DNA from: Marinosulfonomonas sp.
GTDB taxonomy: Bacteria; Pseudomonadota; Alphaproteobacteria; Rhodobacterales; Rhodobacteraceae
Reading direction: 5' to 3'
DNA: 16,934 bases
NCBI GenBank assembly: GCA_015494385.1
Contig: WGBJ01000352.1
Span: forward strand, 1 to 16,934
Shown in pieces: positions 7,647 to 15,480 of this stretch. The notes under the pieces were generated by a model. The model was given only the letters and a program-made list of their open reading frames with translations, searched no databases and was not told where the DNA came from. A program made the translations under genes and the position numbers. Every line of letters starts with the position of its first letter. Within the stretch, counting starts at the first letter, position 1.

Positions 7647-10600
7647 TCACTCCTCGGCGTCGCCGGGTTTGGCGCGGCGGATCAGCCCCATGTCATGCAG
7701 CACCAGAAACATCGCCGGTGTAACGAACAGCGACAGCATGGTGGCAATCGTCAGACCAAACGCAAGGCTGGCAACGATGGGCAACAGCAATTGCGCCTGC
7801 GTGCTGGTTTCAAACAGCAACGGCCCCAGACCGGCCACCGTGGTTAGCGAGGTCAGGAAAATAGCGCGGAACCGGTCACGCACAGCCCCTTTAGCGGCGT
7901 CGATCAGCTCGGCCCCCTCGTTATAGCGTTCCTTCATAAAGGCCACCAGCAGGATGCTGTCGTTCACCACGATACCGGCCAAAGTGGCCAGACCGATCAT
8001 GCTGGGCAAGGACAGCTGCATCCCCATCAGCATATGCCCCCAAACCACACCGATCAGGCCCAGAGGAATGGCGACGAACACGGCCACCGGCTGAATGAAA
8101 CTGCGGAACTGGAAGGCAAGGATCAGGTAAACACCGACCAGCCCGATCACCAGAAAGGTCAGCAGAGAGCCGCCGCTTTCCTTGGTGTCCTGACTTTCGC
8201 CGGTGATGATAACATCCACATCGGGGCGTTTTTGCGCCAGTTGCGGCAGGAAATCCTGCTTTAGCGCGGCCATCAATTCAACCGCATTGGCAACATTCGG
8301 GTTGATCGACCCCTCGACGGTGACGGTGCGCCGCCCGTCGATGCGCTGGATGCGGGAATAGCCGCGGTCCTGACTGACCTCGGCCACAGCCGAAAGCGGC
8401 ACAAGGGTGCCGTCCGCGGCGGCGATGCGCAGGTCCTGCACGTCACTGGCGGAATCGCGATCGTCGGGTTGCAGACGGGCGATCACATCAAGCGATCCAT
8501 ATCGGTCCTGCACCTGCAAAGGTGTGTCACCGCGAAAGGCACGGCGCAACTGACCGGCAATATTTTGGGCCGAAACCCCAAGGGCGCTGGCAGCTGCTGG
8601 GCGCAGGGTGATGATATATTCGGGCTTGCCCGGGCGCAGATCGTCCAGCACATCGCGCACGCCGTTAAAGCCGCGAAAGAATTTGCGCATCTCGACCGCG
8701 GTGGCCTTTAGCTCGTCCAGATCTTCGCCCTGCAGGCGGATCGAAATCGGCTTGCCACCCACCCCGCGGTCCTTGTCGGTAAAGCGCAGGCCGGACATAT
8801 CCGGCATCGGGCCGGTCAGCTTTTTCCAACGCTCGACGATCTGGGTCACATTGGTGCTGCGGGCCTCGGCGCGCAACAGGCTGGCGCTGACCGTGGCCAG
8901 TTGCGCGCCGGTTTCATCGGTATCGGCGTTGCTGCCGTAAAAGACGGTATAGTTTTTCACCAGCGTCGCGCCGTCGGGTTGTTCGGGGGTTAGCTCATCG
9001 TTCAAGGTTTGCAGGGCCTTGACCACCTGCGCCACCCGTTCTTCGGTGCGCCACAAAGGTGTGCCTTGGGGCAGTGTCAGACGCGCCTCGATGGTGTCGC
9101 TTTCCAGATTGGGGAAGCTCTGGAATTTGATCTGCCCGCCGACGATTGGCGCAATGGACAGCAGGATCAGGAACCCCGCGAAACCCAATGTCAGATACCG
9201 CGCCTTGAGCGACAGCATGGACAGCGGCGCGATCACGCGGTCACGGAACCGGTCAAAGCCGTTTGAAAAGGCTTTGCTGAACCGCGACGGTTCCGGGTTT
9301 TTCAGCGCGTGTTTCAAGTGGTGTGGCAGGATCAGAAAGGCCTCGATCAAACTGACGCTTAAGGTGACCATCAGCACAATCGGCAGGAATTTCAGCACCG
9401 CCCCGATTTTGCCCGCCATCAGGCCCAGCGGCCCGACAATCATCGCCGTGGTCAGAAACGAGGCAGCAACCCCCGGCAGCACCTGTTTGGTGCCCTTGAT
9501 CGCGGCCTGTAGTGGTGAATCGCCCTTGTGGCGGCGGCTGACGATGTTTTCGGATATAACGATGGCGTCATCCATCAACAGCCCGATCGCCACCAACAGC
9601 GCAACCATGGTGATCATGTTGATGGTCAATCCGGCCATCTGCATAACAAAGATGGTGCCCAGGAACGAAACCGGCAGCCCCATCGCCACCCAAAAGGCAA
9701 AGCGCAGGCCAAAGAACAGCCACATGACGAAAAACACCAGAATCAGGCCCTGAATCCCGTTGTCGGTGATGATCCGCAGTCGGTCGATGATGTTCGAGGT
9801 GGAATCGGTGGAAACTTCCAACGTAATCCCCTCGGGGGCGTTCTGGCGTTCTTCGTCCAGAATTTTCATCATCACATCCATCACCCGCAGCGCATCCTGC
9901 GCCGGTGTTTTGGTGACGGTGACAATGGCCGCCCGTTTGCCGTTGAACAGGGCGGTGTCGTAATCATTGGCGAATTGCTCGGTGATCTCGGCCACTTCGC
10001 CCAGCAGAACTTCGGCGCCCAAGGCCGAGGATGTCAGCGGGATATTGGCGAAATCCTCGGGCTTGCGGCGTTCCCCGACGAACCGCAACAGGGCATCGCC
10101 ATCGGGGGTTTCCATGGTGCCGGCGGGCAAATCGAAACTGTTGCGCACAAGGGCATTGGAAACATCATCGATGCTAAGCCCATAGCGCAGCAAAGTAGCG
10201 GCCGGGATCGAGATTGAAATCTCGCGGTCGGAAAAGCCGTCGATCACCGTTTGCGAGATCATCGGGTGGGTTTTCAGCCGGTCGGCAAAATCCTCGGCAT
10301 AGGCAAACAGCACATGCGGATCATCCGGTCCTGTGATGGCGATCGAGGCCACCGTGGCGATCCGTTCAATAACGCGGCTGGTCGGTTTGTCCACCTCGTC
10401 GGGGAAGGTGGTGATGGTATCAACCGCCGAGGTCACATCGTCGTAAAAGGTGCCCATATCGGCCCCTTCAACGATTTCAGCACTGATAACGGCAATGTTG
10501 TCCCGGGCCACGCAGCGCAATTCGTCCAGATAATCAACCCCTCGGATCGGGTCTTCGACGCGGGTGCAGATGGCCTGCTCTACCTCGGCGGGGGCCGCAC

Positions 10601-10751
10601 CGGGATAGGTGATGCGCACCTCGACCACCGAGGGCGGGGTTACCGGAAATGTGTCGCGTTGCAATTGCGGCACGGCGATAAGGCCAACCACCATGATGAT
10701 TACCATCAGGATGTTGGCAGCCGTTGGATGGGCAGCAAACAGGCGGATCAT
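7647..10751 (-). CDS. RND efflux transporter permease (AcrB/AcrD/AcrF family)
   Basis: 1034 residues, the normal length for the family. RND permeases are inner-membrane proton antiporters that, with an adaptor and an outer-membrane channel, expel drugs or other compounds. Visible parts: N-terminal helix at about 12-30; a first large periplasmic domain at about 32-330; helices from 333 onward; the proton-relay Asp pair D394-D395 in GLLMDDAIVISENI; a second periplasmic domain at about 560-870; and a second set of helices with GIVVNDSILLVAFM in the region equivalent to TM10, where AcrB has Lys. The protein ends in the cytoplasm (RRAKPGDAEE). The start overlaps the adaptor stop by four bases (ATGA), so translation is coupled. 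The substrate cannot be told from sequence; the Asp pair argues against the metal (CusA-like) branch. Confidence 0.93.
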   Translation of the reverse strand: MIRLFAAHPTAANILMVIIMVVGLIAVPQLQRDTFPVTPPSVVEVRITYPGAAPAEVEQAICTRVEDPIRGVDYLDELRCVARDNIAVISAEIVEGADMGTFYDDVTSAVDTITTFPDEVDKPTSRVIERIATVASIAITGPDDPHVLFAYAEDFADRLKTHPMISQTVIDGFSDREISISIPAATLLRYGLSIDDVSNALVRNSFDLPAGTMETPDGDALLRFVGERRKPEDFANIPLTSSALGAEVLLGEVAEITEQFANDYDTALFNGKRAAIVTVTKTPAQDALRVMDVMMKILDEERQNAPEGITLEVSTDSTSNIIDRLRIITDNGIQGLILVFFVMWLFFGLRFAFWVAMGLPVSFLGTIFVMQMAGLTINMITMVALLVAIGLLMDDAIVISENIVSRRHKGDSPLQAAIKGTKQVLPGVAASFLTTAMIVGPLGLMAGKIGAVLKFLPIVLMVTLSVSLIEAFLILPHHLKHALKNPEPSRFSKAFSNGFDRFRDRVIAPLSMLSLKARYLTLGFAGFLILLSIAPIVGGQIKFQSFPNLESDTIEARLTLPQGTPLWRTEERVAQVVKALQTLNDELTPEQPDGATLVKNYTVFYGSNADTDETGAQLATVSASLLRAEARSTNVTQIVERWKKLTGPMPDMSGLRFTDKDRGVGGKPISIRLQGEDLDELKATAVEMRKFFRGFNGVRDVLDDLRPGKPEYIITLRPAAASALGVSAQNIAGQLRRAFRGDTPLQVQDRYGSLDVIARLQPDDRDSASDVQDLRIAAADGTLVPLSAVAEVSQDRGYSRIQRIDGRRTVTVEGSINPNVANAVELMAALKQDFLPQLAQKRPDVDVIITGESQDTKESGGSLLTFLVIGLVGVYLILAFQFRSFIQPVAVFVAIPLGLIGVVWGHMLMGMQLSLPSMIGLATLAGIVVNDSILLVAFMKERYNEGAELIDAAKGAVRDRFRAIFLTSLTTVAGLGPLLFETSTQAQLLLPIVASLAFGLTIATMLSLFVTPAMFLVLHDMGLIRRAKPGDAEE

Positions 10752-12049
10752 TTGCCGGTTTCCTGACCAAGGGCTTCTGCGGCCAGTTGCGCCTTCAGGG
10801 TTTTATCCTCGACGGGTTTGACGGTTTTGCCGGGCATGGCGATATCCATATCACTGACCACCAGCCGGTCGCCCTTGCTCAGGCCATCGGCAATCACGGC
10901 CACCCCGTCTATAGTATAGGCAATCTTCAGTTTGCGTTTTTCCAGCTTGTTGTCGCTGTTGACGACAAAGACCGTCTCGCCGTGAATGACATTGGCAGGA
11001 ACGGCCAGTGCCGGACGCTCTGGCGCGCGCAATTCGACCTCGACAAACATATTGCGGCGCAGGGGCGGTTTTTGGCCCGCGCGGGCCTGTTGCATTGGCT
11101 GATCCACCACCACAACCACATTGATGCTCTGGGTGCGCGGATCAATCAGATCCCCGACCCGATCCACCCGTGCCGCCCATTTGATCGTGCGCACAGGGGA
11201 TTGCAGACGCACAATCGCCTCAAGGCCGGTCGGGCCATCCGTTGCGCTTTGCTGGCTACCGCGCATCAGCGCGGACATGCGGCCAATCGGGAACTGGGCG
11301 GCGATTTCAACCGCCTCGACCCCTTCGGCGGCAAACAGAACCTGCCCGCGGTTCACAAACTGTCCGGTCTGGGCGCTGACTTCGCCGATCCGCATCGCAA
11401 AGGGGGCCTTGATGCTGGTGAACTCCAGATCACGCAAAGCAATGTTGCGCTGTGCCACAAGCACCTTGCGCTCGGCTTCGTTCAGGATCAGCTGGTTCTT
11501 CAGGGAATTGATGTTGGTACGCGAGGCAAGCTCCTGGCGCACAGCCTGATCGACAGCGGTTTTGGGCACGGCGCCACGCTCGGCCAGATCACGCTGGCGG
11601 ACCAGATCCGCGCGGCTGATTTCCAACTCGGCTTGGGCAGTTTCCAGACTGATACGCACAGTTTCATCCCGCGCATCAATCGAGGAAATCTGCGCATCGA
11701 TCTGCGCCAGCGTCAGTTCGATTCCGCTGGGGTCGATCTTGACCAGATCTTCACCCTCTTCGGCCAGCAATCCGTTTTCCAGATTGTCCGACGCCCACAG
11801 GATTTCCCCCTCAACCCGCGCCACGGCCCGCCATTCCTTTGTCGGGCTGACACTGCCATAGCCGAATACGCGGGGCACAACGGGGATGGGGGCCAGCGTG
11901 ATCACCCGAACCTGCGTCACCCGCGGTGATGTTTCCTTGGCCGATGGCAGGGATTTCATACCGGCAAATAGAATGATCGACAGAACACCCAGCCCCAAAG
12001 GAACCGTGACAGATAAAAACCGGACCAGATATTTCATAAGACGTTTCAT
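10748..12049 (-). CDS. RND efflux periplasmic adaptor (membrane-fusion protein)
   Basis: 433 residues from ATG 12049, with AGGGGAT five bases upstream. An N-terminal hydrophobic segment (about residues 9-30, YLVRFLSVTVPLGLGVLSII) anchors the protein or exports it. It is followed by the first half of the lipoyl-like domain (WRAVARVEGEILWASDNLENG), a coiled-coil hairpin at about 115-205 rich in Glu, Arg and Ala, the second lipoyl half (TSIKAPFAMRIGEVSAQTGQ), then beta-barrel and membrane-proximal domains (MFVEVELRAPE, GETVFVVNSDNKLEKR). Adaptors link the inner-membrane pump to an outer-membrane channel. It is the first gene of a two-gene operon with the permease. No TolC-type gene or regulator is adjacent, so the pump presumably uses a channel encoded elsewhere. 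Confidence 0.92.
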   Translation of the reverse strand: MKRLMKYLVRFLSVTVPLGLGVLSIILFAGMKSLPSAKETSPRVTQVRVITLAPIPVVPRVFGYGSVSPTKEWRAVARVEGEILWASDNLENGLLAEEGEDLVKIDPSGIELTLAQIDAQISSIDARDETVRISLETAQAELEISRADLVRQRDLAERGAVPKTAVDQAVRQELASRTNINSLKNQLILNEAERKVLVAQRNIALRDLEFTSIKAPFAMRIGEVSAQTGQFVNRGQVLFAAEGVEAVEIAAQFPIGRMSALMRGSQQSATDGPTGLEAIVRLQSPVRTIKWAARVDRVGDLIDPRTQSINVVVVVDQPMQQARAGQKPPLRRNMFVEVELRAPERPALAVPANVIHGETVFVVNSDNKLEKRKLKIAYTIDGVAVIADGLSKGDRLVVSDMDIAMPGKTVKPVEDKTLKAQLAAEALGQETGK

Positions 12050-12089
12050 CGGCTATCCCCTGTTTGCATTTGCGCCCTGCTATCGAAAA

Positions 12090-12103
12090 GCCGGTTTACC
12101 GGC
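12090..12103. promoter_or_regulatory. Palindrome upstream of the efflux operon
   Basis: GCCGGTTTACCGGC is a 14-base palindrome with six-base arms and a two-base centre, about 41 bases upstream of the adaptor start. Its position suits an operator for a TetR- or MarR-type repressor controlling the pump, but no regulator gene is next to it. It could also be chance in GC-rich DNA. Confidence 0.3.
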
Positions 12104-12252
12104 AGCAGACAACCTGATCTTGACCTGAAACTGTATAGTGATCAACAGCAGGTATGGGATAGACTAAGTTTTATTGCAATAACTACTACCGGATCACCGC
12201 TTCCGGTTAGGATCCACGAAGAAACGGCGCGTCCAAACCGGGAGCGGCAAAA

Positions 12253-12756
12253 ATGTTCTTCAACTATGACGATGGCGGCATCTCGGGCGGGCACCTTGAT
12301 CGCTCTGCGATTTAGGGAATGATGCAGGTGGTGGACGAGAAGCAGGTTTATGAAGGCCTGCAACCAGCAATTATCGATACGGCGATTTTGGAAAGGGTGT
12401 AGCAGATGCTGCAGGACACATCAGCACAGGCGTGCAACGCCAAAAGTTCGCCTCGCCCCAGGTATGGCCGAGAGGGCAGTAGTGAACGAATTGCACGTGT
12501 ATTGCGTTCTCCCGAAATTGCGACCCAAACGGCAGCGGAACTGGGCGGCAACACTGAAACCAGTGAAGTCCCCGCTGCCCTGCAGGATTTCGACAGCCTC
12601 TGGGCACAGCTTTTCCATAATGAGCGCACCCGCATTGTCCAGCGTCTGGTCCACCGTGTAACCGTCACCAGCAAGGGATTGGCGATCGACCTGCAGACCA
12701 ACGGGTTTAAGGGGCTGGCCAGCGAATTGATGACTGGGCAGGCGGCAAGCGCATGA
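12253..12756 (+). pseudogene. Decayed serine recombinase (resolvase family)
   Basis: One reading frame from 12253 to TGA 12754-12756 keeps recombinase pieces but has in-frame TAG stops at 12313 and 12400. The first piece, YDDGGISGGHLDRSAI then MMQVVDEKQV, is the middle of the resolvase catalytic domain. At about 12350 the sequence jumps to YEGLQPAIIDTAILERV, which normally lies hundreds of residues later, after the DNA-binding recombinase domain. So the end of the catalytic domain and the recombinase domain are deleted, and the N-terminus with the catalytic serine is not recognisable upstream. The C-terminal part (DFDSLWAQLFHNERTRIVQ to TGQAASA) reads cleanly. A 22-codon frame overlaps the stop (ATGA at 12753) and may be the start of a lost coupled gene. 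It cannot be active. Confidence 0.8.
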
Positions 12757-12860
12757 TAGTGAAACAGGAGATGCCGGCCGTCAGGATCATTGATCTGATC
12801 GATGCCGTATCATTGCCTTGAGCCGAGCAAGAGGCCGCGTTGTTTGAAACTGGATGATAT

Positions 12861-13784
12861 TCAATCCCCGTGGCACTTGATCTTTTCCAATGTCAGCCGA
12901 TCATCCCCGTCCATACCATATGACATAAGCGGTCCATCTTTGCCGGCGGAATAATCAAGACACAGAGCGTTCGGGGCTTGCAACACCGGCTGCCCGGTCA
13001 GCCAGTAATGGCCGAAGAACACGGGCTTGGCCGTTTCGGGGTAGACCATTGCCGATACATCCGCAGGCAGCCCACCCTTGGGTAAATCATCCGGTTCGGG
13101 CACTGACATGGCAATGTCGGCCCAGCTTTGTCCCTCCCCATTCCACCATTTTACCCGCACCTCGGTGCGCTGGTTGCCATCCTTGTCAGCAAAGCTGTGC
13201 CCATTCGGCAAGATAACCTCGGGGCCCTTGGTAATAGTTTCCACGAGATCATTGAGCGGATCGGCAGGATCGGCGGCCATGATGAGTTTTTCTTCCGATA
13301 GCACGCCCGAGGCCGTTTCCGTCTCCAGCCGAGCAATGCACCCCTCGTCCCAGCAGGCATGCACGGCGCGAAACCCGTCAAGTTCCAGATAGATCGGAAG
13401 GCTGCGCATCCAGCCGATGACATCACGCGTGGCGGTGCTTTCCGACGGAAATTCATCCAGAAAGCTCTGGTGCTGACGCAGGTTTTTAGGGGACCACGGG
13501 CGCAAAGGCACGCCGGTTTCGGGATGCTTGGTATGGAAATGGATCGCGTTCAACTCGTGATTGCCCATCACCGCCAGCGCCGTTCCGGCATCCAGCATCC
13601 CGCGCACCAGAGCGATGACATCCCCGTTTCGCGGGCCACGGTCGATGAAATCGCCCAGAAAAACGCAAATGCGCCCGGAGTCCGAGTGCCGCCACGCTCC
13701 GTTTCGCTTTGAATACCCCAGTGAGGTCAGAGCGTGCTCCAGCTTTTCAAACTGGCCGTGAATGTCGGGAATGATATCGTACAA
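12861..13784 (-). CDS. Metallophosphoesterase (calcineurin-like, Ser/Thr phosphatase-like)
   Basis: About 307 residues. I choose TTG 13784 because GGAGG (13794-13790) lies five bases before it; an in-frame TTG at 13796 would add four residues and leave that site inside the gene. Metal-binding motifs are intact: D7-x-H9 (PDIHGQ), GDFIDRG with D45, GNHE with N75-H76, H142 in VHACWD, and H259 in FFGHYW. These define the two-metal phosphoesterase fold shared by protein phosphatases PrpA/PrpB and diadenosine tetraphosphatases; the substrate cannot be assigned. It is a lone cytoplasmic enzyme between two relics of mobile and defence genes, with codon use like the core genome and no damage, so it may be an original resident or an accessory cargo gene. 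Confidence 0.88.
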   Translation of the reverse strand: MYDIIPDIHGQFEKLEHALTSLGYSKRNGAWRHSDSGRICVFLGDFIDRGPRNGDVIALVRGMLDAGTALAVMGNHELNAIHFHTKHPETGVPLRPWSPKNLRQHQSFLDEFPSESTATRDVIGWMRSLPIYLELDGFRAVHACWDEGCIARLETETASGVLSEEKLIMAADPADPLNDLVETITKGPEVILPNGHSFADKDGNQRTEVRVKWWNGEGQSWADIAMSVPEPDDLPKGGLPADVSAMVYPETAKPVFFGHYWLTGQPVLQAPNALCLDYSAGKDGPLMSYGMDGDDRLTLEKIKCHGD

Positions 13785-13796
13785 AGTGTCCTCCAA

Positions 13797-14310
13797 TTTT
13801 CGGATTGTATCTGGTTGTCACAGGAAAAGGCAGCGCCATTTTCGTGGCTCCGTTCAATGCATTCACGGAAAGCCCCCCCGCACTGCCCTGCAGCTTTTGG
13901 CGCCAAAACGCCCCCTTCGGACTTCTCTCGTCGAGTGAGAGGATTTGACATTGCCGCAACTGGTCGGGCACAAAATTTATGGAAAACCCTTGCTTTATTG
14001 GAGTTTTCATGACCGGCCTCAAACGCCCCGGAGGTTACTCGAATAGAGAGAAACGGGGGTTAGAGTGCGTAATGAGGTGATCAGGCATTCTCACGGGGTC
14101 GATCACCAAGCCTAAACCCCTTTGTAGCATAAGGAAAATCCCCCCCCGCGTCGGGGCATATCCGCGTTTTAATGAAGGCAAGTAGCGGGGGGATGGGACC
14201 GAGGGCGAAGGTTCTCTATGCCACCTTCCTCTGGAGAGTTCATGTCAGCAACCCGCTGCACACTAGGATCAAAATTCAGTCAGGACTAGGTATGGGAGAG
14301 GCAGTGACAT
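13797..14310. other. Region without a recognisable gene
   Basis: About 500 bases. Short open frames exist on both strands, but none has a convincing ribosome site plus recognisable protein. The stretch holds two inverted repeats: GGTGATC (14075-14081) with GATCACC (14100-14106), and a C-run/G-run pair at 14138-14194. There are no direct repeats of CRISPR type. It is probably decayed accessory DNA. Confidence 0.5.
14138..14194. repeat. Imperfect C-run/G-run inverted repeat
   Basis: ATCCCCCCCCGC (14138-14149) pairs with GCGGGGGGAT (14185-14194), with two extra cytosines in the left arm and about 35 bases between. It could be a hairpin or the remains of a mobile-element end. No target duplication was found. 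Confidence 0.3.
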
Positions 14311-14311
14311 T

Positions 14312-14865
14312 CTAAAAGGGACGTAACTGGCCCAACCCGAAGTGCACACCGAGGCCAAGAGCCAGTGGACCGTGAACGGGCTGGGTAAATTTCAACGCAA
14401 ACCACCCGCGCACAGGGTGGCACGGAGCCTTGCCAAACCGGCTGCCCAGCGTGAAGGCTGATGCCCGCGGCATGCCAAACGGGCGGACGGGACAAAACTC
14501 GGCCGCAGGACGCGCTTGCCCTGACGCCGTCCGCAGACTGCTCAATTCAAGACGCAACTGAGCAATAGCCCCACGTCCGTGTCGACCGCGACCGGGGCCT
14601 CTCCAGGCGTGGCGCGGGGTTGTGCTCAACTATGCACAGCTGGGTGGATACAGGAGTTGGGGGCGAGGATGTGATTTGAGTCGAAACTGACCGACTCGGG
14701 AAATAAGCAATTCCTGAAGACTGTCCAGCAAGCGGACCGAGGCTTCGCAAAAGCCAGTCGGAGCGAAAAGCGCCAGATGGTCGATCACCCCGTCGCCGTC
14801 GCGGTCTTCGGGTAAATAGAAGGCATGGGCATGAATCCCGTCACTACGCGCCTGTCCATGCAGGG
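14312..14865 (-). pseudogene. C-terminal relic of type I-U/I-G CRISPR protein Csb2 (Cas5u6u)
   Basis: Read on the minus strand, the frame gives GIHAHAFYLPEDRDGDGVID, then HLALFAPTGFCEASVRLLDSL, typical of the middle of Csb2 (GSU0054 family). After a TAG stop at 14632-14630 the same frame continues with STTPRHAWRGPGRGRHGRG, AQLRLELSSL, then GWFALKFTQPVHGPLALGLG, followed by VHFGLGQLRPF and a stop at 14312. That ending is the glycine-rich loop of Cas6-like RAMP proteins. In type I-U/I-G systems Csb2 is a Cas5-Cas6 fusion that processes CRISPR RNA and joins Cascade. The N-terminal half is absent: upstream of about 14865 the frame loses similarity and soon hits a stop, in DNA of different base composition. 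The segment between LLIS and the stop is also poorly conserved, so a pair of frameshifts there is possible. No csb1, cas8, cas3, cas1/2 or array is present. Confidence 0.7.
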
Positions 14866-15090
14866 CAGTAGGTAGAGACCCTTGCGGTATTGCTCCAGCC
14901 AAATAAAATGCTTTTTACGCGTGATACTTTCATAGTTCTTAGTATTGATTGTTGCCATTTCCGCAACATCTTGTGCCTCCATCTTGCATACAAGTTGGAA
15001 ACAATCTGTTTTCTGAATTTGTTATTGATTCTTTAACCATAATTAGGGCCACCTCACAATTATAAATTCAACCCAAGGGGAGATTGACGA
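14866..15090. other. AT-rich upstream region of the 68-residue gene
   Basis: Base composition shifts sharply to AT-rich near 14890, marking the edge of an islet that lasts to about 15780. A minus-strand open frame of 65 codons (14982-14785) starts in it and runs into the Csb2 relic in another frame; I recognise nothing in it. Its N-terminal part, MATINTKNYESITRKKHFIW, has good-looking amino-acid composition, so a small remnant cannot be excluded. The segment ends with the CtrA-like box at 15033-15046. Confidence 0.4.
15033..15046. promoter_or_regulatory. CtrA-like half-matching site upstream of the 68-residue gene
   Basis: TTAACCATAATTAG resembles the CtrA box TTAA-N7-TTAA but has a six-base spacer and a final G for A. 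It shares TTAACCAT with the better box at 15419 and lies 44 bases before ATG 15091, almost the same distance as in the second gene (46 bases). Confidence 0.4.
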
Positions 15091-15297
15091 ATGAACGAGT
15101 ATAAATGGATGATTGATGTTCTTATGGATATGGCCGCATTTGCAGAAAAGAACGAGCTGCAAAAAAGCTATGAAACATTGATCAATTCAATGATTGAGGT
15201 AATGAATGAAACTAACTCAATAGACCATATTGGCGATAGTGAAATGGTTGCGGCAGATAATTTAAAGGGAAATGTAATTGCGATGCCCGTCCGGTAG
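15091..15297 (+). CDS. Hypothetical protein of 68 residues (AT-rich islet)
   Basis: Starts MNEYKWMIDVLMDMAAFAEK, ends NLKGNVIAMPVR. A strong ribosome site, AAGGGGAG, lies eight bases before ATG 15091. The sequence is acidic and likely all-helical up to about residue 45, with an amphipathic pattern (MIDVLMDMAAFAEKN, LINSMIEVMNE); no membrane segment, metal motif or known domain is seen. The gene is AT-rich: the 60 bases at 15181-15240 have 19 G or C, against 39 of 60 at 4021-4080 in UPF0262. That suggests acquisition from elsewhere or relaxed selection. It stands in tandem with the 92-residue gene and shares the TTAACCAT upstream element. Good ribosome site and clean frame make it a probable real gene; function is unknown. 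Confidence 0.65.
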   Translation: MNEYKWMIDVLMDMAAFAEKNELQKSYETLINSMIEVMNETNSIDHIGDSEMVAADNLKGNVIAMPVR

Positions 15298-15371
15298 GTA
15301 CCGCATTGATTGCGGCGCCAACAGCTTGATGGTATGCGATCCGAAATCCAGAAATATGAGCAAGAATTCAC

Positions 15372-15395
15372 AAAAAAATGAGCGGATTTACGCTC
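15372..15395 (-). terminator. Rho-independent-like terminator on the minus strand
   Basis: On the minus strand GAGCG, loop TAAATC, CGCTC, then A and seven T residues. The stem is only five pairs but the T-run is clear. It would stop transcripts entering from the integrase-relic side; there is no intact minus-strand gene for it to serve. It lies between the two small plus-strand genes. Confidence 0.35.
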
Positions 15396-15418
15396 CATTA
15401 AGAGTTTCATAATTTTCA

Positions 15419-15434
15419 TTAACCATTGATTAAC
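15419..15434. promoter_or_regulatory. Consensus-like CtrA binding site upstream of the 92-residue gene
   Basis: TTAACCATTGATTAAC matches the full alphaproteobacterial CtrA box TTAA-N7-TTAAC exactly. It ends 46 bases before ATG 15481, a suitable place for an activator or repressor. CtrA is the master response regulator that in Rhodobacterales controls motility, gene-transfer agent and related functions. In AT-rich DNA a chance match is possible. Confidence 0.55.
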
Positions 15435-15480
15435 TAAAGTAAAGCAATCGTTCCCTAATGCTCAATTCGGGGGAATTTCT

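Noticed and set aside
13734..14012. Plus-strand open frame of 92 codons beside the metallophosphoesterase
   Set aside because: It overlaps the start of the phosphoesterase on the opposite strand and resembles no known protein; a second frame on the minus strand here is equally open.
13935..14044. Plus-strand frame containing LPQLVGHKIYGKP, reminiscent of the C-terminal motif of tyrosine recombinases
   Set aside because: The frame is closed by a stop just upstream, no Tyr or Arg box follows in the expected place, and the likeness is limited to four residues.
13797..14310. Possible CRISPR array beside the Csb2 relic
   Set aside because: I looked for direct repeats of 28-37 bases with regular spacing and saw none; only short inverted repeats are present.
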